Numbered from the stretch's first letter, positions 43,004 through 52,595 are shown. The stretch is DNA of 64,000 nt from Methanoculleus taiwanensis (GCF_004102725.1 NZ_LHQS01000002.1:301984-365983); one strand, 5' to 3'. Notes: generated by a model not told the origin, from the sequence alone. Program-made: numbers and translations.

Positions 43004-43876
43004 ATGTATATCGGGATTGATCACGGGACGACAGCCATGCGTTTTGCATCCGAAGAGGCGGAGTTCAAGATATCACGCGAGAATGCCCGTACGTTCACTA
43101 TTCGGGATCTCGAGCGGCTCTGCCCCCTTGGAGAGATCGACGGGGTCGCCGTCTGTTACTCGATGGGCGACGGTATCAGCGCGATCACCGATATCCGAAA
43201 GGTTGAGAACCGCGGCATCGTCAGCCGCGAAGGGGCGGGCAAGCATATCGGCGGAGGCACCCGGGTCTACGATGAGATAGCCCGGTCGGGTCTGCCGGCG
43301 GTCGTCGTCCCGGGGTTGCACCGCGGGTCGCCGACCGATCCTCGCTTCAAGGCCTACTCGCACCAGGCGAGCCCCGAGAAGATCGGTATCGTCTACGCGG
43401 TCGCACGCGACCTTGGCGGGGATCTTGTGGTCTGCGATACGAGTTCCAACACTGTTACGCTTCTCGTTACGGGCGGCCTTTTAACGGGCGCGTTCGACGC
43501 CTGCATCTTCGCGCCCGGAACGCAGCACGGGGCTCTCGACGTCGACGCTATCCGGAAAGTCGACCGGGGTGAGTGGACCGCGAACGAGGCGTTTCTGAGC
43601 GCCGGGGTGGACTACTCGGTGCCGGAGGAGCACCGGGTGGCGGCACTTACCATGTTCGCGGCGATGGAGTGTGCTGCGATGCTGCTCCTGAATCCCGACG
43701 CGAAGGTCGCGCTCGCCGGTTCCATGGGGCCGGTGCTCGCCGCCGGTGTCGAAGGCCTGCTCGGGCGTCCCGTGGCCGTCTACGACGAGTGGTGTGCGGC
43801 ACGAGGGCTTGTGCGGATTGCCCGCGACGTTTTTACCGGGAAGCGCGAGATCCTTGGTCTTGCAGTCGATCTTTGA
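43004..43876 (+). CDS. Methanogenesis marker protein 12
   Basis: A 290-residue ASKHA-fold protein (acetate/butyrate kinase-like). The opening MYIGIDHGTTAMRFASEE is the phosphate-1 loop, and CYSMGDGISAITDIRKVENRGI and LHRGSPTDPRFKAYSHQASPEKIG are blocks I associate with the methanogenesis marker 12 family, which occurs almost only in methanogens. The exact reaction is not known. Divergent from the epimerase. Confidence 0.85.
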   Translation: MYIGIDHGTTAMRFASEEAEFKISRENARTFTIRDLERLCPLGEIDGVAVCYSMGDGISAITDIRKVENRGIVSREGAGKHIGGGTRVYDEIARSGLPAVVVPGLHRGSPTDPRFKAYSHQASPEKIGIVYAVARDLGGDLVVCDTSSNTVTLLVTGGLLTGAFDACIFAPGTQHGALDVDAIRKVDRGEWTANEAFLSAGVDYSVPEEHRVAALTMFAAMECAAMLLLNPDAKVALAGSMGPVLAAGVEGLLGRPVAVYDEWCAARGLVRIARDVFTGKREILGLAVDL

Positions 43877-43938
43877 TACCTGGCGGGCGCAGACGGTAAA
43901 TAGGTGGAGAGCAGAAGAGAATATTCGGAGACTACGGT

Positions 43939-44556
43939 ATGCCGGTTGACTGCTACAGTATTCTGGATCTCATGCTTCATGCGGCATCGCGGGTGGAAGA
44001 AACCGCCCGGGCCATCAGTCAGGACGAGGCGGCACAGTTCCTTGATGAGATCCTCTCCGCGAGCAGGATTTATGTCGTCGGTGCGGGCAGATCCGGGCTG
44101 GTGGGGAGAGCCTTCGGCATGAGGCTCATGCACCTCGGGTTCGAGTCTTATGTCGTCGGGGAGACGATCACCCCCGCATTCGGGAAGGGCGACCTGCTGG
44201 TAGCCTTCTCGGGCTCCGGTGAGACCAAATCCGTTGTGGAGACCTGTGAGATCGCCCGCGATCTTGGGGGGCGGATCGCACTTATCACCGCGACGCCGGA
44301 CTCGTCGATCGGTCTGATCGCCGATGTCACGGTGACCCTCGGGAACCATGAGCTCCTGCGGCCGGACGTCCCGACCGACTTTGAGGTCCGCCAGCTCACG
44401 GGGCAGTACCGCTCTGCCTCCACTGAGATAACCCCGGCCGAGACCATCTTTGAGACTGCCGCCCTCATCTTTTCCGACGCCATTATAGCCGCCCTGATGG
44501 AGGTGCGGCACTGCTCGCTCGATGAGATCAGGGGGCGGTGGGCGAACGTGCAGTAA
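43939..44556 (+). CDS. hxlB: 6-phospho-3-hexuloisomerase
   Basis: A 205-residue SIS-domain protein. The core is IYVVGAGRSGLVGRAFGMRLMHLGF followed by DLLVAFSGSGETKSVVETCEIAR, typical of PHI enzymes that convert hexulose 6-phosphate and fructose 6-phosphate in the archaeal ribulose monophosphate route, where it supplies ribulose 5-phosphate. The partner synthase (HxlA) is not in the window. A TAAATAG box precedes it at 43898-43904. Confidence 0.9.
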   Translation: MPVDCYSILDLMLHAASRVEETARAISQDEAAQFLDEILSASRIYVVGAGRSGLVGRAFGMRLMHLGFESYVVGETITPAFGKGDLLVAFSGSGETKSVVETCEIARDLGGRIALITATPDSSIGLIADVTVTLGNHELLRPDVPTDFEVRQLTGQYRSASTEITPAETIFETAALIFSDAIIAALMEVRHCSLDEIRGRWANVQ

Positions 44557-44737
44557 GGCCGTCTCCGTAGCCGGAGGGGCGGAGGGCTATTTTTCTGCTG
44601 CCGCCCGTGCCTGCTTATGCATCCCTGTTCCGGAGACAGCACTGCGCAGAGATCGCAGATTCGGCGGTCTTACTATCGGTCAGAACCCAGCCGAGCCCTT
44701 TTTATAGTATCCCGGGCTGATAACGCACTGCCTACGG

Positions 44738-44752
44738 TTTATTTATATTATT
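44738..44752 (+). promoter_or_regulatory. Promoter of the porCDAB operon
   Basis: TTTATTTATATTATT in an AT-rich stretch, about 35 bp before the TTG start codon of porC. Initiation should fall close to the GAGGGG ribosome binding site (44769-44774), so the leader is very short. Confidence 0.5.
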
Positions 44753-44780
44753 AATCATGTAAAATTATGAGGGGTTTCCA

Positions 44781-45323
44781 TTGAGAGAGTTACGTATCCA
44801 TGGAAGAGGTGGTCAGGGCTCTGTCACTGCGGCCGAGCTGATTGCGGTCGCCGCATTCGAGAGCGGCGTGTATGCACAGGCGTTTCCCGCCTTCGGCGTG
44901 GAGCGGCGCGGTGCACCCGTTCAGGCCTTCGTCCGTTTCAGCGACAAGAAGATCCGGCTCCGCAGCCAGGTCTACGAACCTGACTACGTCATCGTGCAGG
45001 ACAGCACCCTGATCAAGGACGTGAACGTCTTTCAGGGGCTGAAAGATGGCGGCATTGCCATCATCAACACCGAAAGGGCTCCCGATGGCGGCCTTCCGGA
45101 GGGGGTTAAGGTGCTGACCATCGATGCGACATCCATTGCGCTCGAGGTGCTCGGCGTACCTATTACCAACACCACCCTGATGGGTGCCTTCGCCGCCGCT
45201 ACCGGAGAGATCGAACTCGGGGCGCTTGAGAATGCGCTGCGGCACCGCTTTGCAGGCAGCATGGCGGATAAGAACGTCCTCGCTGCCCGGCGTGCGTACG
45301 AGCAGACCGGAGGTGTTCTCTGA
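44781..45323 (+). CDS. porC: Pyruvate:ferredoxin oxidoreductase, gamma subunit
   Basis: A 180-residue subunit with the pattern RELRIHGRGGQGSVTAAELIA and AFPAFGVERRGAPVQAFVRF, typical of 2-oxoacid:ferredoxin oxidoreductase gamma chains. The enzyme makes acetyl-CoA from pyruvate or the reverse, using ferredoxin, CoA and TPP. The start is a TTG preceded by GAGGGG; an ATG at 44767 is out of frame and closes at once. Gene order gamma-delta-alpha-beta is the usual archaeal one; the end overlaps porD by one base. Confidence 0.93.
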   Translation: MRELRIHGRGGQGSVTAAELIAVAAFESGVYAQAFPAFGVERRGAPVQAFVRFSDKKIRLRSQVYEPDYVIVQDSTLIKDVNVFQGLKDGGIAIINTERAPDGGLPEGVKVLTIDATSIALEVLGVPITNTTLMGAFAAATGEIELGALENALRHRFAGSMADKNVLAARRAYEQTGGVL

Positions 45324-45583
45324 TGGCGCTGAACGTTGGCTGTGCCGCACGCCCCGGCCTGGCACGGAGGAACAAGACCGGTTCGTGGCGTGTCTTCAAA
45401 CCGGTCTTCGAGTCCGAGCAGTGCACGAAGTGCGGGATGTGCGCACTCGTCTGTCCCGAAGGCTGTGTCCTCGAGACCGAAGGAGGGGAGTTCGTGCCCG
45501 ATTACGAGTACTGTAAGGGCTGCGGCATCTGTGCGGAGATATGCCCGAAGAAAGCGATCAGAATGGAACAGGAGGAGAAGTAA
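45323..45583 (+). CDS. porD: Pyruvate:ferredoxin oxidoreductase, delta subunit
   Basis: An 86-residue ferredoxin-like subunit with two 4Fe-4S motifs, CTKCGMCALVCPEG and CKGCGICAEICPKK. It passes electrons from the catalytic TPP site to external ferredoxin. Its ATG shares one base with the stop of porC (TGATG), and its stop is directly followed by the ATG of porA. Confidence 0.94.
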   Translation: MALNVGCAARPGLARRNKTGSWRVFKPVFESEQCTKCGMCALVCPEGCVLETEGGEFVPDYEYCKGCGICAEICPKKAIRMEQEEK

Positions 45584-46738
45584 ATGCTGCAGATCACCGA
45601 AGGCTCTCATGCCGTTGCCGAGATCGTGAAGCTCTGCCGGCCGCAGGTCGTCGCAGCCTACCCGATCACACCGCAGACGCACATCGTCGAGGCGCTCGCC
45701 GATATGGTGGCGAACTGTGAGCTTGATGCCGATTATATGACCGTGGAGAGCGAGTTCTCCGCACTCTCCGCCTGTCTCGGTGCGAGTGCCGCCGGCTCGC
45801 GCACCTACTCGGCAACCACGTCGCAGGGTCTCGCCCTGATGTTCGAGGTCTGCTTCAACGTAGCCGGAATGCGCCTCCCTATCGTGATGTCGATCGTCAA
45901 CCGCTCGCTCGGGGCACCGCTCTCGATCTGGAACGACCAGCAGGACTCCATCTCGCTGCGTGACTCGGGGTGGATGCAGCTCTACGCAGAGGACAATCAG
46001 GAGGCGACCGATCTCCATATGATAGCCTATAAGGTTGCCGAAGACCACAACATCCTCCTGCCGGCATTCGTCTGTTTCGATGGATTCATCCTCTCCCACA
46101 CCTACGAACCGGTCGATATGCCGTCGCAGGACGAGGTGGACGCATATCTTCCGGCGTTTTCGCCCTACCAGCGGCTTGACGCGAAAGATCCGATCAGCAT
46201 GGGGATGTATGCGACACCGGATTACTATATGGAGTTCCGCTACGAACTCGACCGGGCGATGCACCGGGCGGGAGATGCCATCAGGCGGGCGGGAGCCGAG
46301 TTTTCCGAACAGTTCGGCCGTGACTACAGCTCGCTCGTCGAAGGTTACCGCCTCGACGATGCGGATACCGCAATAGTGGCCATGGGCTCGATCTGCGGCA
46401 CCGTCAAGGATGCCATCGACGAGATGCGTGACGCCGGACGGAAGGTGGGTCTCGCGAAGATCCGGACATATCGGCCGTTCCCGGCGGCAGACCTCACAAG
46501 AGCGCTCTCCGGGGTCTCCAACGTCGCCGTGCTCGACAAGAACATCTCGATCGGCGGCGGCGGCGCCGTCGGCACCGAGGTGAAGGCGGCCCTGGCCGGT
46601 TCGGGTATCACGGTGAAGGATTACATCATTGGTCTCGGCGGCCGGGACGTCCGGACGAAGGATATCGCCGGGGTCGTCGATCTCGCGGAGAAGGGAGTTG
46701 GAGATATGTTCTACGGACTGCGGACGGAGGTGCTCTAA
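45584..46738 (+). CDS. porA: Pyruvate:ferredoxin oxidoreductase, alpha subunit
   Basis: A 384-residue subunit containing the pyrimidine-binding part. The block [20 protein letters not shown] (near residues 22-41) is the family signature, followed by [33 protein letters not shown]. It ends one base before the porB start. Complete and of normal length. Confidence 0.95.
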   Translation: MLQITEGSHAVAEIVKLCRPQVVAAYPITPQTHIVEALADMVANCELDADYMTVESEFSALSACLGASAAGSRTYSATTSQGLALMFEVCFNVAGMRLPIVMSIVNRSLGAPLSIWNDQQDSISLRDSGWMQLYAEDNQEATDLHMIAYKVAEDHNILLPAFVCFDGFILSHTYEPVDMPSQDEVDAYLPAFSPYQRLDAKDPISMGMYATPDYYMEFRYELDRAMHRAGDAIRRAGAEFSEQFGRDYSSLVEGYRLDDADTAIVAMGSICGTVKDAIDEMRDAGRKVGLAKIRTYRPFPAADLTRALSGVSNVAVLDKNISIGGGGAVGTEVKAALAGSGITVKDYIIGLGGRDVRTKDIAGVVDLAEKGVGDMFYGLRTEVL

Positions 46739-46739
46739 C

Positions 46740-47639
46740 ATGGCGGAAGAAGTAATGGGATGCGAACTCTTTGAGGCCGGGCACCGTGCCTGCGGGGGCT
46801 GCGGCCCGGCGCTTGCAGCGAGGCTTCTCCTGAACGCCACTGGCGAGAATACGGTCGCCGTGGCATCGACCGGGTGCATGGAAGTCTTCTCGACGCCGTA
46901 TCCGGAGACGGCATGGAAGATCCCCTGGATTCACTCGCTCTTTGAGAATGCTGCCGCCGTTGCATCGGGGATAGAAGCGTCGCTCAAGAAACAGGGGCGT
47001 TCCGAGAAGGTTATCTGCATCTGCGGCGACGGCGCCACCTTTGATATCGGGGTGCTCTGCATCAGCGGCGCTTTCGAGCGGGGTCATGACATCACCTACA
47101 TCTGCTACGACAATGAGGCCTACATGAACACGGGCATCCAGCGGTCCGGTGCGACGCCGTACTATGCCAGCACCACGACGAGCCCCGCCGGTTCGTGTTC
47201 GACCGGCAACCAGCGGCCGAAGAAGGATATGCCCGCCATCCTCGCCGCTCACGGGGCACCGTACGTTGCCACCGCGTCCATCGCCTACCCGCAGGACTTC
47301 ATGAAGAAGGTGGAACGGGCGGTCAACACCCCCGGGCCGACGTACGTCCAGGTGCACACGCCCTGCTGCACCGGGTGGGGCTTTGAGGCTGGCGAGACGC
47401 TCAACATCGCCAAACTCGCGATCGAGAGCGGTCTCTGGGTGAACTATGAGATGGAGAACGGCGTCGTCACCAAAGTCCGGAAAGTAAACCGAAAGCCCGT
47501 CGACCAGTACCTCAGCACCCAGAAGCGTTTCCGCCACCTCTTCAAACCGAAGCGGCGGGACGACGAGATAGGCCAGATTCAGGCTATTGCCGACCGAAAT
47601 GCCGAGAAGTACGGCATCGATATCAAGAAGAAAGAGTAG
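46740..47639 (+). CDS. porB: Pyruvate:ferredoxin oxidoreductase, beta subunit
   Basis: A 299-residue TPP-binding subunit. The start at 46740 is set by the family opening, [22 protein letters not shown], where the cysteines bind a 4Fe-4S cluster; [15 protein letters not shown] is the TPP-Mg motif (GDG-x-N-like) and [20 protein letters not shown] follows. A T-run at 47660-47665 behind the stop is the likely terminator. Confidence 0.95.
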   Translation: MAEEVMGCELFEAGHRACGGCGPALAARLLLNATGENTVAVASTGCMEVFSTPYPETAWKIPWIHSLFENAAAVASGIEASLKKQGRSEKVICICGDGATFDIGVLCISGAFERGHDITYICYDNEAYMNTGIQRSGATPYYASTTTSPAGSCSTGNQRPKKDMPAILAAHGAPYVATASIAYPQDFMKKVERAVNTPGPTYVQVHTPCCTGWGFEAGETLNIAKLAIESGLWVNYEMENGVVTKVRKVNRKPVDQYLSTQKRFRHLFKPKRRDDEIGQIQAIADRNAEKYGIDIKKKE

Positions 47640-47683
47640 GGCAAAAAGCCCTCAAGAACCTTTTTTAGGCTGTCCCCTGACAA

Positions 47684-48295
47684 TCACTCTTCCCGCAGCC
47701 GGGCGAGGAGGTAGGGGAAGAGCAGCACGACCGCCATCACGACCCAGATGGTGCCGAAGGTGTTGAGCAGGATCTCGCGCCCGGGGTCGTAAAACCGCAG
47801 CTCGATATAGGTTGTCCGCGGCCACGCGACGGTGACCGTATCGTTCTCCCCGGCACCGATCTGCCCGCCGGGACTGACCATGCCGAGAAGCGGGTTTCGG
47901 ATATCAAGCCCTTCCGGAATGACGGTGGTGACCGCATACGGCTCGTCGAAGAATGCCTGCAGGTGGTTGTTCCGAATAGCCCCGCGGTAAGTCGCGGTGT
48001 AGTTGCCTTCGGGGAAGGTGATGGTGCCGGCATCCTCCCACATGATCTCGACGGCACCGTCCGGGCCGGTTACCAGCAGATCCTCAACGTCGAGCGGGAC
48101 ACGCTCGCCGAGCATTCCCTGCCCCCAGAATCCATGCTCGGTTCCGGTGATCTCCACCGTTGCCCGGTATGCGGTGCCGTTCTCCAGTACCTGGTACTCT
48201 GCGGAGAGGGCGCCTGCCGGGACGATTATGAGTGCAAGTGCAATGCAGAGAGCAAAGACTGCAGATCTGCATCGATCTCTATCGGAGGTTCGCAT
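47684..48295 (-). CDS. Secreted membrane-anchored protein, possibly DUF5803-like
   Basis: A 203-residue protein with a signal peptide (CRSAVFALCIALALIIVPAGA) and a C-terminal transmembrane helix (TIWVVMAVVLLFPYLLARL), so most of it is outside the cell. The extracellular part is strand-rich and carries the blocks FPEGNYTATYRGAI and FDEPYAVTTVIPEGLDIRNPLLGMVSPGG, which resemble the archaeal DUF5803 family as I recall it. The start lies 70 bp inside the end of thrC on the same strand, but it is needed for the signal peptide and has GGTG before it. Confidence 0.6.
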   Translation of the reverse strand: MRTSDRDRCRSAVFALCIALALIIVPAGALSAEYQVLENGTAYRATVEITGTEHGFWGQGMLGERVPLDVEDLLVTGPDGAVEIMWEDAGTITFPEGNYTATYRGAIRNNHLQAFFDEPYAVTTVIPEGLDIRNPLLGMVSPGGQIGAGENDTVTVAWPRTTYIELRFYDPGREILLNTFGTIWVVMAVVLLFPYLLARLREE

Positions 48296-49440
48296 TGTTT
48301 CACCACCGTTTCCGGGTCTTTCAGCAGGTGTCCGGTGACCACGCAGACGATCCGTTCGTCGCGGTCGATGATACCGCTCTCGACCAGTTTTCGCACCCCG
48401 GCGACGGACGCTGCGGATGCCGGTTCGACGCCGATCCCCTCTTTCCGTGCGAGGTCACGCTGCATCATGAGGATCTCGTCGTCCGTCACCGAGGCCGCGA
48501 TGCCGCCGGTCTGCCGGATGGCGGTGAGCGCCTTTTCGGCGTTGACCGGAGCGCCGATCCTGATGGCGGTCGCCACCGTCTCGGGATTCGCTTCGGGGAT
48601 CAGCTCGGGGAGGTTCTGCTCGATGGCATTGACGACCGGAGCGGAACCTGCCGCCTGAATCCCGGTCATCATGGGGAGCCGGTCGATGAACCCGAGTGCT
48701 ATCAGTTCCTGCAGGCCTTTATGGACTGCGGAGATATTCCCGGCGTTTCCGACCGGCAGCACCATCCTGTCGGGGACGACTCCGTGCAGCTGGTCGATCA
48801 CCTCAAAGCCGATCGTCTTCTGGCCTTCGAGCCGGAAGGGGTTGACCGAGTTTAACAGGTAGAGGCCGTGAGAGATGCAGAGCTCGTGCACCATCTCGAG
48901 GGCGCGGTCGAAGTTGCCGCGGACGGAGATGACCCGGCCGCCGTGCATCAGCGCCTGGGCGACTTTGCCGACCGCCACCTTCCCGGCCGGGAGGAGCACG
49001 ACCGCCGGGATACCGCCTTTTGCAGCGTACGCGGCAAGGCTTGCCGAGGTGTTTCCGGTACTCGCGCAGGCAACGCTTGTCTTGCCGAGTTCGAGCGCCA
49101 TGCTGACGCCGACGGTCATGCCGCGGTCTTTGAACGAACCGGTCGGATTCATGCCTTCGTGCTTGGCATAGAGCTCGGCAAGTCCCATCTCTTCTCCGAG
49201 CCTTTTGAGATGGTAGAGCGGCGTGCCGCCCTCCTGGAGGGTGACCGGCTCGCCCCTGACGGGGAGAAGCTCACGGTACCGCCATACCGAGAGGGGGCGC
49301 CGGTTCCAGACGTCTCTCTCTATGGTGAGGGTATCGATATCGTAGCAGACGGCCAGAAGATGGCCGCATCGTTCGCAGGTATAGATGATCTGATCGGGTG
49401 CATAGGCTGCATCACAGTGAACGCAGACGAGACGGTACAT
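48226..49440 (-). CDS. thrC: Threonine synthase
   Basis: A 404-residue PLP enzyme that converts O-phosphohomoserine to threonine. A small Cys4 zinc ribbon forms the N-terminus (CVHCDAAY and CERCGH), as in many archaeal threonine synthases, followed by the PLP-lysine motif KHEGMNPTGSFKDRGM and the phosphate-binding STGNTSASLAAYAA. Its last 70 bases overlap the secreted-protein gene downstream. Confidence 0.95.
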   Translation of the reverse strand: MYRLVCVHCDAAYAPDQIIYTCERCGHLLAVCYDIDTLTIERDVWNRRPLSVWRYRELLPVRGEPVTLQEGGTPLYHLKRLGEEMGLAELYAKHEGMNPTGSFKDRGMTVGVSMALELGKTSVACASTGNTSASLAAYAAKGGIPAVVLLPAGKVAVGKVAQALMHGGRVISVRGNFDRALEMVHELCISHGLYLLNSVNPFRLEGQKTIGFEVIDQLHGVVPDRMVLPVGNAGNISAVHKGLQELIALGFIDRLPMMTGIQAAGSAPVVNAIEQNLPELIPEANPETVATAIRIGAPVNAEKALTAIRQTGGIAASVTDDEILMMQRDLARKEGIGVEPASAASVAGVRKLVESGIIDRDERIVCVVTGHLLKDPETVVKQCEPPIEIDADLQSLLSALHLHS

Positions 49441-49516
49441 GCAGAAATGTTGTTCCCCGGAGTACGTATAGATATGGGAACCGGGCTGCTCCGGCAGCAG
49501 TCATCGCCGCCGGATA

Positions 49517-50272
49517 TCAGGCTGCACGTAGCGCTCTGCCGTGCCGGACGCGTGAGGCGGTCAGAAAGAGGAGCCAGGGGAGGATGAGTGCTCCGACGGA
49601 GATCACGGCGAGTTCCCGGATCGGGACGAGTTCGAAGAACGCTGCTGCGGCGGTCGCCACCCCGATCAGGCCGAGTACGAGGGCGAACGCTCCCGGCCTG
49701 ATCTCAAGCATGCTTGCGGTTCGGATCATGCCGCAGGTACGGACGCGGCTGAACGGATAGAGCCAGGCGACCCCGGACGGGGTGCAGGTATCCTCCATGA
49801 GGTGGAAGAAGCAGCCGGCGAAGAACGCGATCCCGAAGAGAGGGATCCGCGGCATCGGTTCCCACCCGTGCCAGAGGAAGATCGCCGAGATGTAGGCAAG
49901 GAGCACGAAGGTGGTCATGGCAATCCCGATCAACGAGTGGAGCAGCCCGCGGTGCTGGTGCCGGTAGCGCTTCCCGAATGCGGCGAGGAAGAAGAGGGAG
50001 AGCGGATAGTAGATGAGATACCTGATGGTATACCCGAAGACGGGGAGGACGACGGCTGCGGTGTTGATGATATGTCCGTGAACCCCTTTCAGCCCGTGAA
50101 TCTCCCGATGAAAGATGGCGGCGTCGGTTGCATCCGCGTCGGGAGCGAGAGCACCGACGAATACGCCGAGCAGAGCGATGCAGGTCAGTTCTATACCGAG
50201 GATCGGGACGAGCGGTGCCAGCAGGATGCCGGCCGAGAAGAGGCTGATGAGTACGTGTTGGCTCCCCCGCAT
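49517..50272 (-). CDS. Membrane-bound metal-dependent hydrolase family (DUF457/YdjM-like)
   Basis: A 251-residue membrane protein with about six helices. Conserved metal-type residues are in HVLISLF (N-terminal His), LAPDADATDA, KRYRHQHRGLLHSL (His cluster) and FFHLMEDTCTPSG, as in the DUF457 family of predicted membrane-bound metal-dependent hydrolases. The substrate is not known. It is 8 bp downstream of the nitrilase-family gene on the same strand. Confidence 0.82.
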   Translation of the reverse strand: MRGSQHVLISLFSAGILLAPLVPILGIELTCIALLGVFVGALAPDADATDAAIFHREIHGLKGVHGHIINTAAVVLPVFGYTIRYLIYYPLSLFFLAAFGKRYRHQHRGLLHSLIGIAMTTFVLLAYISAIFLWHGWEPMPRIPLFGIAFFAGCFFHLMEDTCTPSGVAWLYPFSRVRTCGMIRTASMLEIRPGAFALVLGLIGVATAAAAFFELVPIRELAVISVGALILPWLLFLTASRVRHGRALRAA

Positions 50273-50280
50273 GGATGTCT

Positions 50281-51081
50281 CTATCTATTAGAGAGCAATC
50301 TGTGATAAAGGTCACTTCTGCGGTCTTTCAGGGCAGGAATGCGGTTTCGTGCATCGTGGATGCGGCCCGGATCGAGCGGTGCGAGGATCAGGTCCTCACC
50401 GGCCCCTCCCCGGGCGATGATGGTGCCTTCGGGGTCGGCCACAAGGGACGATCCGCACTGCGGGTCGCCCGCGTGTCCCGATCCGCCCGCATTGATCCCG
50501 GCGACGTAGTACTGGTTTTCAAGCGCTCTGCTGCCGACGAAGATCTCGAAGTGGGCAAGCCTGCTGCACGGCCAGGCCGAGGGAACGAGGACGCAATCGG
50601 CGCCTGTTTCGGCATACGCCCGGAAGAGCTCGGGGAACCGGAGATCGTAGCAGATTGCTATCCCGAAGGTCGTGCCGCCGACGGCGAAGGTGGCGAGCGC
50701 ATCTCCCGGTGTGCAGTGCCGGTCCTCGCCCCCGGGCGAGAAGAGGTGCATCTTCGCGTAGGTGGTGAGGATGCTGCCGCTCCGGTCGATAGCGACGGCG
50801 GTGTTCCGGGGCTTATCCCCCGTGTACTCGAGAAACGATCCGAGAACGGCGACCCCGTGGTCGCGCGCCGTCGCCTGGAGTGTGGTGATTGTCGGGCCGT
50901 CGATCGCCTCCCCGCTTCCGGCGGGGACCGTCGGCGACCAGCCGGTCGCGAACTGCTCCGGGAAGCAGACGAGATCTGCCCCCGCTGCGGCGGCCCTGGC
51001 TGCCAGCGTGTCCGCCCGGTGCAGGTTCTCTGCCGGTTTGCGGCCGAAACCTGCCACCTGGGCGATACCGATCGTACTCAT
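50281..51081 (-). CDS. Carbon-nitrogen hydrolase (nitrilase/omega-amidase family)
   Basis: A 266-residue enzyme with the Glu-Lys-Cys triad of the nitrilase superfamily: Glu in VCFPEQFATGW (near 41), Lys in TYAKMHLFSPGGE (near 110), Cys in FGIAICYDLRFPELFR (near 143). The layout fits the omega-amidase/Nit branch, which removes amides of small acids. The start overlaps the stop of the small membrane protein upstream as ATGA, so they are coupled. Confidence 0.9.
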   Translation of the reverse strand: MSTIGIAQVAGFGRKPAENLHRADTLAARAAAAGADLVCFPEQFATGWSPTVPAGSGEAIDGPTITTLQATARDHGVAVLGSFLEYTGDKPRNTAVAIDRSGSILTTYAKMHLFSPGGEDRHCTPGDALATFAVGGTTFGIAICYDLRFPELFRAYAETGADCVLVPSAWPCSRLAHFEIFVGSRALENQYYVAGINAGGSGHAGDPQCGSSLVADPEGTIIARGGAGEDLILAPLDPGRIHDARNRIPALKDRRSDLYHRLLSNR

Positions 51082-51287
51082 TTTCCTGCGGTGCTCTCTC
51101 CTGCTCCTCTGCAGCCTGCGAGAAGGGCGGCCGCGCCGATGACGACGAGCACTGCGAGCGCCACCATGATGTACGGTGCAAGCGGTACGGGTACCTGGAA
51201 GATCATCGCCCCGATGATGATGCCCCCGGCGATGATGCTGAGACTGGTGAGTAGTGCCCCCGATGTTGTCAGGTCCGGTATATGCAT
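51078..51287 (-). CDS. Small two-helix membrane protein
   Basis: A 69-residue protein with two hydrophobic helices (about residues 11-30 and 38-58) joined by VPVPLAPY. No family recognised. It lies four bases after the MarC gene and overlaps the nitrilase gene by four bases, so it belongs to that unit. Confidence 0.65.
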   Translation of the reverse strand: MHIPDLTTSGALLTSLSIIAGGIIIGAMIFQVPVPLAPYIMVALAVLVVIGAAALLAGCRGAGESTAGK

Positions 51288-51291
51288 ATGG

Positions 51292-51942
51292 TTATCCTCC
51301 TTTGAGCAGGGGGAATGCGGTCTGTATTCCGAGAATGATGAACTGCACCGCTATTGCGATGAGCAGCATCCCCATAAGCCGGTTGACCGCCCGGTACTCC
51401 CGCTGCCCGATGCGTTTTGTGATATAGTCTGCGTTCTTCATCATGTAGTAGGTAACAAGGATGGAGACGACGACCGAGAGCGGGACGATAAGGAGCGCCA
51501 GAACGTTCATATCCATTGCTTCGTTCATCAGCACGATCGCGGTCGTAATAGCCCCCGGTCCCGTGATCATGGGTATTGCAAGCGGCATGACGGCGATATC
51601 GTCGGCCTCCTGCCCCTCGTACTTCTCCGTCGCGGTCATCTTTGTCCGGGAAGTCTTTGCGTAGACCATCTCCATACCGATGCCGAAGAGCAGAAGCCCT
51701 CCGGCAATCCTGAACGCCTCGATCGTGATGCCGAAGAGCTGCAGGATAAATCCTCCTGCGATTGTAAAGACGAGGAGAACGATGAGAGCGAACCTGCTCG
51801 CTTCCCACGCAGTCCGCACCTTGCTCTCGCGGTCCATAGTCTCCGTGAGCGAGACGTAGATCAGGGTGGCGGCGAGCGGATTGATCACGATGATCATCGA
51901 CGAGAAACTTAAGAGCACAAAGCTCAGCAGATCGCCCGCCAT
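51292..51942 (-). CDS. MarC-family membrane protein
   Basis: A 216-residue membrane protein of six helices. FSSMIIVINPLAATLIYVSLT and VMPLAIPMITGPGAITTAIVL contain the two NP/GPG-type loops that define the MarC (UPF0056) family. Annotations as antibiotic or amino-acid transporters are not well supported. The ATG at 51942 fits the family length; an in-frame start 60 bases upstream adds an unrelated peptide. Confidence 0.87.
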   Translation of the reverse strand: MAGDLLSFVLLSFSSMIIVINPLAATLIYVSLTETMDRESKVRTAWEASRFALIVLLVFTIAGGFILQLFGITIEAFRIAGGLLLFGIGMEMVYAKTSRTKMTATEKYEGQEADDIAVMPLAIPMITGPGAITTAIVLMNEAMDMNVLALLIVPLSVVVSILVTYYMMKNADYITKRIGQREYRAVNRLMGMLLIAIAVQFIILGIQTAFPLLKGG

Positions 51943-52112
51943 CGTCCATATGTGCGGCAGATTTTGATATAGGGTTTTTGGTTTTGCGGGATACGGGAGC
52001 ATAAATCCGGTTGTGGCGGGAGGAAGCCGCCGAACGATAGGAACTATGTATGGTGCCGGGTATCCGGCAGTACGCCGGAGAAAAGGCAGCTCCGCTCCGT
52101 AAGCAGCGTCTT

Positions 52113-52140
52113 CAAAAAAAGAATACCCCGTTTGGGGTAT
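52113..52140 (-). terminator. Hairpin plus T-run terminator after ndk
   Basis: Directly after the ndk stop the minus strand reads ATACCCC-AAAC-GGGGTAT, a perfect 7-bp stem with a 4-base loop (52123-52140), followed by TTCTTTTTTT. This has the form of a bacterial intrinsic terminator; in archaea the T-run alone would already suffice. Confidence 0.75.
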
Positions 52141-52589
52141 TACTCGTACAGCATGCCCTGGTCGATTCTGGTGTATGCGACCAGTTCTGCGGGTGTGAAA
52201 TGGATGCCGATCTCACGGTCGGCGCTCTCGGGGGAGTCGGATGCGTGGATAACGTTCCGCCCGATATCGAGAGCATAGTCCCCGCGGATGGAGCCGGGTT
52301 CGGCCTCGGCGGGGTTTGTGGCGCCGACGATCCGGCGGACGATCGGAACCACGTTCTTGCCTTCCCATACCATCAGGAAACAGGGGCCGCTCATGATGTA
52401 CTGCTTGAGCCCCGGGAAGAAGGGTTTTTCAAGGTGCTCACGGTACTGGTCGGCGATGCGCTCCTCAGGGAGCCGTTCGAGCTTGGCTCCGACCATCTTG
52501 AGACCTTTGGACTCGAAACGGGAGACGATCTCTCCGACGAGTCCGCGCTGTACGCCGTCAGGCTTGACCATAACGAAGGTGCGGTCCAT
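52140..52589 (-). CDS. ndk: Nucleoside diphosphate kinase
   Basis: A 149-residue enzyme that transfers phosphate from ATP to nucleoside diphosphates through a phosphohistidine. Family motifs: the [21 protein letters not shown] opening and [16 protein letters not shown], where the His is the catalytic residue. Last gene of the rpl7ae operon, six bases after rpl24e. Confidence 0.96.
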   Translation of the reverse strand: MDRTFVMVKPDGVQRGLVGEIVSRFESKGLKMVGAKLERLPEERIADQYREHLEKPFFPGLKQYIMSGPCFLMVWEGKNVVPIVRRIVGATNPAEAEPGSIRGDYALDIGRNVIHASDSPESADREIGIHFTPAELVAYTRIDQGMLYE

Positions 52590-52595
52590 CCTGCA

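Noticed and set aside
45032-46879. A 615-codon minus-strand frame
   Set aside because: It is antisense to porA and porC-porD, which have clear family motifs; its composition (Arg, Asp, His, Gly-rich) is that of a shadow frame in GC-rich DNA.
50275-51912. A 545-codon plus-strand frame
   Set aside because: Antisense to the nitrilase-family, small membrane and MarC genes; no domain, start or ribosome binding site.
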